NCBI RefSeq assembly: GCF_021462225.1
Contig: NC_061797.1
Location: forward strand, 42,116,147 to 42,180,146
Direction: 5' to 3'
DNA from: Girardinichthys multiradiatus
Lineage: Eukaryota; Chordata; Actinopteri; Cyprinodontiformes; Goodeidae
Length of the DNA: 64,000 bases
Shown here one piece after another: positions 33,801 to 45,800 of this stretch. Both the position numbers and the translations under genes were made by a program. The notes beneath the pieces were generated by a model, which was given only the letters and a program-made list of their open reading frames with translations, did not search any database and was not told where the DNA came from. Position 1 is the stretch's first letter. Each line of letters opens with the position of its first letter.

Positions 33801-36800
33801 TGATTGGTCTGCTGTTAGGCTGATGTGCAGGTTAACCAATGACTTCTTTGGGATGCATTTGAGGAGCAATATTGATAATTTTTTTGTTTATTTATTGCAT
33901 TTGTTACAATTTATTTAAATGTATTCATGTATCTAAATATTTGAAAGTGTTTATTGGTTTATGTCACATTTGGCTGCTGTTGTGGAAATGAGTCCGTTTA
34001 TCTAAATGTTTGCTAAACTTAGCAGACCACAGAAGGCTTTTAGGCGCTTTGACTCAACATATTATGGTTTCCAAGTGTCCAACTCTGGACCCTTTTTAAT
34101 GCCAAGCTGTTTCACATCATAATCTTAACTTTTCGTTTTGTTTCTTGTGTGTGTTTTTTTTTTATTCTTGCACCAATATTCTCTTCAGCTTCTATGGAAT
34201 TACAAGCTGAACCTGACAACTGATCCAAAGTTTGAGTCTGTGGCCACAGAGGTCTGCAGGAGCACCATCCCTGAGGTTTGTATGCATCTGTCTGGCCTTT
34301 ATGGGGTCTTGCCTGTCCTGATGCGTTTAGTTGAGCCTTCTTTTGCCTCTCACATGTCCCTTACCTTCAGATAAAGGAGTGTAACGAGGAGGAGCGAGGG
34401 CGGGGTTATCTGGTGTCCTGCCTTGTGGATCACAGAGGCAACATCAGCGAGTACCAGTGCAACCAGTACATCACCAAGATTACCAGCATCATCTTCAGCG
34501 ACTACAGACTGATCTGTGGCTTCATGGATAAATGCAGAGAAGATATAAATAACCTGCGCTGCGGCAGCATCAACATAGGACAAAAGGTGAGTGGGTGTGT
34601 GTATGCAATGCAGCGGCAGCCAACTGTAAATATACACCAAAATAAGGGAATTTCTCTAAACCTTTCAGTGTCAATAATCTGAAAACCTATTTTTCTCAAA
34701 GCTTTCATTCGTCACACTATTGATAATCTTTTTGCATGTCTGTGTTCCTTTAGTTGAGGTACCCATTTGTCACAGGTGACTAAAAGATTTTACTGAGGCC
34801 ACGGTCATTAATCTGTTCACAGGATGCTCACTCCCAAGGTGAGGTGATTGCCTGTCTCGAGAAGGCCCTGGTGAGGCAGGCGGAGCAGCAGGACCGTGTT
34901 CATCCAATCAGAGAAGAGTGTCAGAAAGCAATCCTTCGGGTGGCGGAGCTGTCGTCTGATGACTTTCACCTTGACAGGCACCTTTACTTCGCCTGCCGAG
35001 ATGACCGGGAGAGATTCTGCCAGAGCGTATGGAGACTCTACTTCCTCCTCCATGATTTCACTCGTCTTTAAAGAGACACACAGAATAATCAGTGAAATAC
35101 TCGCATGGCATCCATAGGCAAGAACCGGAGGGTTACGTTTTCACTTTTAAATGAGTCAATTTCTACTCCTGCACAGGTTCAGGCAGGAGAAGGAAAGGTC
35201 TATAAGTGTCTGTTCAACCATAAGTTTGAGGAAGCCATGTCTGAAAAGGTACTGGCAACACAAAGTCGGAGAGCCAGAGGATTGTTTCTGACCCACATGT
35301 CATTAATTGTATCAAATTAAACACCCCTCCTCCTCTCACCAGTGCAGAGACGCCCTGACGACCCGACAGAAGCTGATCTCTCAAGATTACAGAGTCAGTT
35401 ACTCTTTGGCCAAAGCCTGCAAGCTAGACCTGAGGAAGCAGCGCTGCAGTCTGGACACCAGCCTGCCACGAGCCCGTGAAGCCCGACTGTCATACCTGCT
35501 GCTGTGCTTGGAGGCTGCTGTGCACCGAGGTGAGTGCTTGAGAGCCAGAGGTATAGCCTCCCCAAAGTTTCAGATTTAAACCCTCTCCAGTGCCTCATAT
35601 TTAAATGCCTTGGACACACTTGCATTTTTTAGGGTTTGTAAGTGACAGACCAACAAAAAGTAGCACACAAATATCAAGTAGAAGGACAATTATGTGTGGC
35701 ATGCATCTGTATTTAGCTCATCGGAGTCAATAGTTTGTAGAACCTCATTTCACTGCAATTACTCCAGCAGGTTGTGGAACATTTCTCTACCAGGCTTTCA
35801 CATCTAATTTATACTTTTTTTCCCCCAATATTTTGTCCAAAACAAATGGCAATTTTCAAATCTTGCCACAGATTCTCAATTAGATTTAGGCCTTTGGACT
35901 TTGACTGGGCCATTCTAACACATGGATATTCTTAGATCTATACCCCCTCATTGTAGCTCTGGCTGTATGTTCAGGGTCGTTGTCCTGCTGGAAGCCCCTA
36001 ACTGGTTTTCTGCCAGGATTGTCCCATCTTCAAACCTACCTTGGCCCTCTTCCTTCCCCACTGCTGAAGAAAAGAATCCCCACAGCACGATGCTGCCAAC
36101 ACCTTGCAGCAGCATCTTATGTGGTGTTCAGGGCTCTAGGTAGGCTAGGTGGTCACGTTGTGGATGTAAAAATAGAGCACCTTACTTTGTGTTGATTTAT
36201 CACATAAAATTCTGAAAGAAAATGCATCAAAGTTTGTGGTTGTAATGTGACAAAATGTGGAAAAATTGAAGGGGTAGGAAAGCTTTTGCGCTGCATCTGC
36301 CTGATGGGTGGAAATAACCTGAACTGAAAAAAACAGTGGCGCTTTGTATGTTTGTGTTGTTTTTATCAGTAAATTAATCTAAGAAGATGCTATTTTAGTG
36401 TAGTTGGTGGAAGACTGACGCAGAACACTTTCTAATAACCCTCTGTAATTGGACTGTGTTTTGCAGGTCGTCCAGTTAGCGGAGAGTGTCAGGGGGAAAT
36501 GTTGGACTTCCGGCGGATGCTAATGGAGGATTTTTCCTTAAGTCCAGAGATCGTTCTTCACTGCCGGTCGGAGATCGAGGCCCAGTGCTCCGGTTTGCAC
36601 CGTAAGGGCCGCACGCTGCACTGCCTGATGCGACTGGGCCGAGGCGACCGCAACGGCGCCGTCGACAGCATCTGCCAGAGCGCAGTAAGAACACAGTGGT
36701 TACTAGCATGATTTTATGTTAAATTGTTTTTGTTGTGGACATTTTTTTTTTCAGATTTTGTGTTTTGCCGCAGCTTCAAACTCTGATCCAGTCTGCCGAC

Positions 36801-39800
36801 CCTGGAGCCGATTATCGGATCGACCGAGCGCTCAACGAGGCCTGTGAATCCGTCATCCAGACCGCCTGTAAACACATCCGCAGCGGAGACCCAATGTGAG
36901 CTCCTTATGACACATATAAAAAAAACTTAATGCGAATTTGCAGGATTATTTGCCAAATAAACCTTCTATATGCAGTAATAGTAAAAGGTTTAATCATTCA
37001 ATTCTAAAGGTTTTCCACTATAAAATCTTTTAGTTTCAAATTCTTTTGGTCATGCTGCCACATTGTTTAAAAGTAGAGACTTTCTCCTTCAACCCTTCCA
37101 AACAGCCATGCATCTACACTCTCTTTATTGTTGTGTCATGAAGTTTAACATTATAAATGCTAGTGAAGCCTGTAGTCTGAGATGGAGCCCCTTTTTCTCT
37201 GTGTATTGCACGTTTAATTTTCTTGTTGTTCCAGTCCTGGGAAGATTAGCAACTCTCTTAATTGTTCTTTAGTCATGAATATTTTTTTAAATCTCCAATA
37301 AAGCATTTCAGGTAGTTTGGGAATGGCCATAAAACCCTTCTCACATCAAACTATCAATTCCTTTGTTACATGCTGCTTTTACTTTCTTTCTTTCTTTGTA
37401 ATTATAATCTAATGTTTAATGTTGATATCTGGTATAGTCCTGAAAGAATGTGTCCTTTCTTCTTATCCTGAGGATAGTTAAAACTGGATCAATATTTGAT
37501 GGATTCGTCTGTGTTTGTAGGATCCTCTCCTGCCTGATGGAGCACCTGTACACAGAGAAGATGGTGGAGGACTGCGAGCATCGCCTGCTGGAGCTGCAGT
37601 ATTTTATCTCCAGGGACTGGAAGTGAGTTTGTTCTTGGTTGTTGGCTGCTTCATTGAGAGGATGTAACACGTATATTTTGTACCTTAACTGTCCATTGAA
37701 ATCATTTTAGTTTTATTGCTTTTGAAAAGTTAGGTCCCAGCACTTTGGCAAGCAAAAAACAAATAACATTAAGAACTGGATTCATGTTTAAACCTGTGTG
37801 GTCCACTGTGATTGTTTTAGTTATGCAGCATCTGAAAGGACAAATAATGTGTTTGTCCTGCAGACTGGACCCGACCCTGTACAGGAAGTGTCAGGGCGAC
37901 GCTGCTCGACTCTGCCACACTCACGGCTGGAACGAGACCAGCGAGCTGATGCCGCCGGGAGCCGTTTTCTCCTGCTTGTACCGCCACGCTTACCGCACAG
38001 AGGAGCAGGGACGGCGGGTAAGAAAAATAAGTCTCTCTGACATCCGAACAGAAATAGCGTTTATTTGATCTTGGCGGTTTTCGGTGATAATGTTAGAACT
38101 TATGTTCAGGACGTGTGACTCTGATGTTTTTGAAATTTAACAGGTAAACCCAGATGAGCAGGTAAGACCTGTGCATTTTACTTAAATCAGTCACGACCCA
38201 ATCAGGTGAAGGGTTCAAATAATCTGACATTTAATCTGCTGCTGTTTAAGGGGCTATGGGGAGCCTTGTAAAAATGACCCGACCAATCCTGATATATTTT
38301 CAGTTCAGTATATTATCAGCTATATAAAAGTACACAGTACTGCTTTATGGTTAATTGTGGGTTTGCATGTGATTGGCTTATCTATTGGCTTATTTGTACA
38401 TTTCCTGAGGGTTGTGCTACAGTGTGGTATTAACAGCTAAGCAGCTAAACTGTGCAGAAGGTCAGAAGCAGTTTGTTTGCACTAAAGGTGTGCAAATCAG
38501 AGGTTGCACCTCTTTCCAATTGCATGCAGGTAAAACTGCTCCTAACACGGCCCTGCCAAGCAAATATCTTCCCTCTGCACTGGTGCAGTGTAGCCAAATT
38601 TAAATAAGCTGCTCTGCATGCAATTAGGAGAAAATCCACCCCATATTTATGTAATTTTTGCAAATTAGAGCCACATAAAATGGCATCAAATTCTCCACAA
38701 TTGTTTGCAACATGCATGTGTTAAAAATATAACCTCTGCAGACGTTTGGTGGTAATTTGATTAAGTAGAGGAAACCGGGAACAAGAAGCAACTGACTGTG
38801 CCGCTGAGAGATCTGTACTCAGTGTGCAACATGGCTAAGGTGCACTGAGGGATCACTAAGGGTAGGAGAAGCCATAAAGGTACCGGAGGGAGGAGGAGAC
38901 AGTGATCGAGCGCGCTGTGTGCTACCTGCAACTGAAACCAAAGAACATTTAGGCCACCTAATGATTTCATGAATGATTTGTCCCTGCTACAGTCAGATGT
39001 TGTTACTGACGTTTTAAAGGCCGGGAGTTGGAGCTATCTGTCTGCATCTCTTCAGTCATATCTGTTCCTGCTGTGTTTTTTCTGAGAGAGGACAACTGCC
39101 ACCTGATGCAAAATCTGGTGCGAATGGCCTTCATCTGCTTGACTTGATGGTCATGTTTACTTCTGCGTATATTTAGTGTACTGAACAAATAAAGCATGTG
39201 CAAAATAATGGGGCAAATTGCCTTGCTGTGTGAATTTCCCCCCCAAGTTTCCGGCATTACAGAGGTGGATCTGTTTAGGCGAGGTAGATCAACCAGAATC
39301 ACCTTCTCAGACTAAAAGCAGGGAATCAGCTTCAGTCTAAACTGGAAATTAGAAGCAATCTCTCTGCAAACACATCCTCTTGTTTCTGTTCACAAAATGT
39401 TGACGAAGGCATTTTTATTTCTGTTTGTGATTGATGTATTTATAAGTGTCAAAAATATGTTGTTTTATTAAGACAGAGATTTAAGAAACAGGAATAATTC
39501 TGAACAAGAATCATTAACAAATACGATTTAAGTTTTGGTATCCATGTAATCAGAGTCTCTCAGATAAATATAAATTGTTACTTTAGATTTTCTGCATCAT
39601 ATTTTGTTTTGGTTTTGCTTAAATACATTTTCTCTGTAATCAGCTTGTTTCTGACCTCGTCCATAAAGGTCGCTGACAACAGCATTATTTAAAACTCCCA
39701 ATAAAATGACTGAAATGTAAAAATCTGTTGTTTCACTTCAGAAAGCATTCCGACAGTATGAAATCCTGTAAACACCTGACAGATAACGGCCAAGCTGTAG

Positions 39801-42800
39801 CTTGTTTAATAGTTGTTTTCAGTTTTGGTATTTTTATGTGATGATGGTAGAAAAACATTCGACATTCTCGATTTCAACCATCTTTCCTCTGCACACTGTT
39901 TTTGTAATTCAGAACAAGTCAATGGAAACAATCAGGAAAATCAAAATTTGAAAAACGTTTTCCAAAGAAAGGTGTTAGAAATCCGTTGGATACAGTCACA
40001 GATGTATTTATTAGCAAATGTTTGACAAATTTGGCCTTAAAAACCTGAAGCTAAACTTAATTTTCATCATTAAAGGCTTTACTCTGTTTATGTTTTACCT
40101 GCTGAATTAAAAGGAATCAGAGTACTCTGCTTTATAAGTAAAGAAATACTATTGTAGGTAAATATTCCAGTTTATTCTTAAAAATACTTCAAATGTTTGG
40201 GATTTGAGACTTTGCTTGCTGTTCAGCTACCTAAAATCGTCAAATAAACTGAGAATCTGAGATTTTTAGTGGGAAAGTGTCTGCAGATAAAAATGTTTTG
40301 AAAAAGGACATAAATGTTGGACTAATTTTGTGTTAGAATGGTTATTATTACACAGTAAGGATCCAGATTGTTTATATAAAATGTTGAGGTTTTCATTCAT
40401 TGGGAAAAAAATATGTTTTTTCTTTCCTGGTCGTAAAATCAGCAGGATGTAACGTCAGATGAACTGCAGCACAGATCACAGTACAGCAAGTCGTTATTTT
40501 TTCAGACCTAAGCCTAAATGTTGAGACAGACTGTGAAAAACGAACTCATTATTTCTATCTTAATAGGAGGGTCAGGTGCAGAACAAGTGCTGCTAACCAG
40601 ATGCATTAAATAACTGATAATAATCTATAAAAAGCAGACGTTTTGGCAGGTTGCTTCTCTGGAACTTACCGGTGTGTGTGAACACAATGTCAAGGTAGAA
40701 AGATCTCAGCAATCCCATTAGAGAAGCACCTGTTGCTGCCCATCGGTCTGGAAAGGGTTAGAAGGACATTCCTAAAGTATTTGAGGTCCATTGTTCTACA
40801 GCAAGGGAGAATATTCACAAGTGGAAAACATCTAAGAATGGTTCCGGCTCATGATCCTATCATTTATCAAGCATGGTGGTGGAGGGCTGATGCTTTGGGC
40901 TTATGGAGTACCTCTGAAGCAGATATTTATATACTTATATTCTTGTGGAATCTGTTCGTGTTTTTGCAGTTGTCTCGAGACTGTAAAGTCGAAGTTCAGA
41001 GGATTCTCCACCAGAGGGCGCTAGATGTGAAGTTGGACCCAGAGCTGCAGAAACGCTGCATGACTGACCTGGGCAAGTGGTGCAGCGAGAAGACGGATAC
41101 AGGACAGGTTAGACATCGCATCAGACCCGGTACTGCTCACGATGGGAGGGTTTGGACGGTTTAACGGCATGTTTCTGTTTTCTTTAAGGAGTTGGAGTGT
41201 CTGCAGGACCATTTGGAGGACCTTGTGTCCAGCTGCAGGGAGGTTGTCGGCAACCTGACAGAGCTGGAGTCAGAGGTCTGAGTTCAGCTGAACTAAACTG
41301 GTTGCATTATCTAATCCTGCTGCAGGTGTGGACGCAGCTGAAAGGATGTATCTCTCTGTGTTGTTGTTCAGGACATCCAGATTGACGCCCTGCTGATCAG
41401 AGCCTGTGAGCCCATCATTCAGGCCCACTGCCATGTGAGCAAATGCACACAGCCAACCACAGCCCATAGTCTTTTCCTTTCACGCTCAAATGCTCAACCA
41501 TTATTATGGGTGTTTGCGTGCAGGACGTAGCTGACAACCAGGTCGATACCGGTGATCTGATGGAGTGTTTGGTTCAGAATAAACACCAGAAGGAGATGAA
41601 CGATAAGTGTGCAGTTGGTGTCACACATTTCCAGCTGGTCAGTTTAGACCTACTTTCTGTTCACCCCCACCATACGCCACATTTTCTTCTTCCAGTGCTT
41701 TTGGAAAGTTTGGGCCCGTTGTTTGTGACCTTTTTTAGATTTTTAACAGGTTTCTGTGATTTACGAACAGAGTCTTTGTTTCCTGTGTTAATTCATCTTG
41801 TTCATAATTTCATGAATTCAGTCTGACATTAAAATGATTGCAACTTATTTAGTATTCTTTCCTGTTGTCTAATTTTAGATCCAAATGAAGGATTTCCGGT
41901 TCTCATACAAGTTTAAGATGGCCTGCAAGGAGGACGTTCTGCGTTTGTGTCCGAACATCAAAAAAAAGTGAGAGGACATTATACTTTGAGGAGACGAGAG
42001 GTTTCAACAGAATGGGGGAACACAAAAAAACAAAAACTCACAGTAACCATATGGACATATTAACATTCTGCATTTGTTTTTATCCCCTAGTTTGCCTTTT
42101 TTAAGTAGAGTACCTATTTTTCATCCATCCAGTGTCTTTACCCGCTTGTCCTGGCAGGGTTGGGGGGGGGGGCTGCGGTCACTGGGCGAGAGGCGGGGTA
42201 CACCTTGGACAGGTCGCCAGTCCATCACAGGGCAACACAGAGACACACAGGATAAACAACCATGCACACACACTCATACCTAGAGAGACCAAGTAACCTA
42301 ACAGCAATGGCTTCAGACTGTGGTATAAGCTGGAGTATCCAGAGAGAGAGAACCCAAGCACGCAAAGAATCCCAAACTGAGGACCTTCTAGCTGCAAGGC
42401 AACAGTGGTACCAACTGTGCCACCATGCAGCCCCTGCATATCTATTTTAACAAAGAAATACAATAAATAACATTAAAATTCATATTCCTCTGCTCCATTG
42501 TCCACAGTTAGAGAGGTCAAAGTAGGGCGAGCTACACGCAGGACACAGCGACCCCCAATGACTCCATCTACTCTGTCCTATCACAGATACCTGTCCTAAG
42601 TTTGGAAATATGTTGTCATTTTATCTACCCTACACTACTGTGTTGCATTCAAAGAGAACATAACATGCACATTCTGCTACATGTGAATAAAAATGTAACA
42701 TTACGTGATGTAAACATTTACATTTGCTTTAATCGTCGTATAAACTGCTTTTCAAGGGATATAAGTCTCTGTGTCCTTCTGTCTCCCTGCAGAGTGGACG

Positions 42801-45800
42801 TCGTTATTTGTCTCAGCACCACAGTGAGGAACGACACGCTGCAGGAAGTCAGAGAGCAGCGGGTGTCTCTGAAATGTCGCAAACAGCTGCGGGTGGAGGA
42901 GTTAGAGATGGTAAACACAAGCAACCTGTTGTTACCTCATTTGAAGGAATTTCTGTTCACAGAGATCCTTCAGTTCTGTACGATTCAGGCTTTAATCTCT
43001 GGATGTTAACAGTTTCATTAGAAGGTTACATTGACGTATCATTGGCACCAGTGCTTTATCAATGTGGAATTCAATGTTAGCTTGTTTTATGGAGTAAAAG
43101 AACAGATCTTGTAACTGTGTCCATGTTTCCGCTGTGTAGCTGTTAATTCAAGATGATGTTGAAGAATTTTAAAGGCGGTCCTTTTCTATTATGCCTTTCC
43201 TGTTACATAATGCACCAGTACCAGACCAGTTAATTTCTCTTGAAGGCATGTGGCATGTCCATGTGGAGCAGCTGCAAATTTCAGTCTAGCATTAAGGTGT
43301 TTTTAAAACCGGGGCTTTTCCAGTAATTGGCACCCTCTCTGTCCAGTCCATGTTGATGTAAAACTGGCTTCACAAGGAACAGTGACACTGGTTCTCCAGC
43401 AGCTTCCAGAGACTGGGAGGTGTGATCCTTGGTGGCTCTCGGGTTGCTACTGATCACAGTAACCGGTTTCTTTCCATATGAGGCTGAGGGTTTTGGTCAG
43501 ATGGTTGAAACTTGGATATAGTTGAGTGTTACAGGAGGAAAATTATCCCAAACGTAGATGGCAACTGAATTTAGAATAAATTCACCTGGCGAACTTTAAG
43601 CTTCTGGCCTTTCTAAACCTCCAATCTGAACCCTGTCAATAAAAAGTGGACTTTAATTTTAAAAGCCAGCTCCCTGGCAGGTAAATCAATCATTTTAAAT
43701 AAGCTCTATCATTTCTGCAAAGAGGAGACCACACACCTACAAAAAGTGTGTGACCAAGGTGCAACTTGCTAGGGGATATATGTGTGTGCTTTCTGTTTCC
43801 ACTGCTTTGTAAGGCTGCAGAAAAGTGTATCTAAATCAGCCTAATGGCGTATGGGGAAGCTGTGAAGAAAACTGCAATTACACCTCCTGTCCAGTGGGTG
43901 GCAATAGGAAATCGCAGGTCAAACAAGCAAAGCCAGGCCGAGAAGCCCATATCCCATTCCGGGTAATGACAAAGTCCCTGCAGTGGGAAAAAAACTGTGG
44001 TTTTGGGTCCTGGAAGACATAAAGTTATCATTTTTACTCATCTCTGAACCCACCAATAAGGCACTGATTTAAGATCAATAAACTTATTTTTAATGGAAGG
44101 ACTTGAAAATAAAGGTTTGAGTAAACAAAACACAGCAGCAAAATATTTAAGAAAAACTAAACAAAGAACCTATGAAATGGTAATATTTCCTTTATTCTGA
44201 CTCAGTCCGAAGACATTCGGCTGGAACCAGAGTTGTACGAGCCCTGCAAGTCCGACATTAGCCGCCTGTGTCCCAACGTGGCATTCGGAAACGCTCAGGT
44301 AGCATTTCCCGAACATTATATTACTTTGTTACCGTTTGTTACTCATCAGAACTTTCAGCCATGTTTTTCTGCTCCCCCTCAGATGATTGAGTGCCTGAAG
44401 GAGCAGAAGAAGCAGCTGAGTCAACGCTGCCACCAGAGGATCTTCAAGCTGCAGGAGGTGGAGATGAGCGACCCAGAGCTCGACTATCAGCTGATGAGAG
44501 TCTGCAAACAGATGATTAAGGTGAGCAGAGAATGGACGGGAAATGATGGCAGTCATTTTGTTGTTTTATTTGCAACCTGATGAATAAAGAACCTTCTGAA
44601 GTTTAACATGATGATTTCTTTCAAGATAGAAATAATTCTGAAAGACAACTAGGAGGTTTTCTAGTTGCTGAGAAAACATATTCAGAAACCCACTGCTGTT
44701 GTTACAATGTATCACATAAGTTTTCGCACCCTTCACATTTGATCACATTACAACCATAAACGTCAGTATATTTCTTGAGATTTTATGTGGAAGGCCAACA
44801 CCTGGTGTGCATAAGGGAACACAGGGAAAGGAAAACAAATGGTTTCCAAAAGTTTGTACAAATAAAAAGGCACTTAGTGTTTTAATTATTTATGATGGCA
44901 TGCCGTCCTTCCTCCAGCGTTTCTGCACTGAAGCAGACGCCAGGAATGTCCTTCAGTGCCTGAAGCAGAACAAGAACAGCGAGCTGATGGACCCCAAGTG
45001 TAAACAGATGATTACTAAGAGGCAGATTACCCAGAACACAGGTAAACCCGTGGAAACACATCATCAGCGAGGAGCATTCTCCATCTCACTGTTCTTCCTT
45101 CTCCAGACTACAGACTGAACCCAGTGCTAAGGAAAGCTTGCCGAGCCGACATCCCAAAGTTCTGCCAGTCCATCCTGAACAAAGCCAGCGAGGACAGCGA
45201 GCTGGAGGGTCAGATAATCGCCTGCCTCAAACTCAAATACGCCGATCAGGTTTGAGCAGTCGCTCGACTCTCTGCTTTAAAATTATGGATTAAAAACAAT
45301 TTGATTTACATGTTTGATTGCATGATATTGCCTGATTTCTGGCTGGGTTCTGGTTCAGAGGTTGTCTCCAGATTGTGAAGACCAGATCAGAGTGATTCTC
45401 CAGGAGTCGGCACTCGACTACAGATTGGACCCACAGCTGCAGATGCACTGCTCAGATGAGGTTAGAGAACTAACTGTTGTATAAAAGTAAAATCACATGT
45501 TACTAATTACCTTAAATTGATCAGCATATTAGAAACTTTCAGTTAGTAATCCACAACTTCTTGTTTCGGCTGGGTATGAACATAATCTGACACAGAAGCC
45601 CATTTCTCTCAGCCATTCTTCAAAATGGGAAAGACAAGACACCATGCCATTCAAGTAAGGCAGACACAGTTGATCTCAGTTTATATACCCATATCTATAG
45701 TCGGAACAATAATTCAAGTTTAAAACAGCTGGAGCTCTGAGAAACAAGGCGGGACAGGGACCCATGTTTCTCATGCACAGTGATGAGGGGAGGGAGGTAA

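Noticed and set aside
40733..41164. A 143-residue frame upstream of glg1 exon 12
   Set aside because: Its first half is a Tc1 relic and its second half is the true exon 12 read through from the intron. The TTTTTGCAG acceptor at 40969 marks the real exon start.
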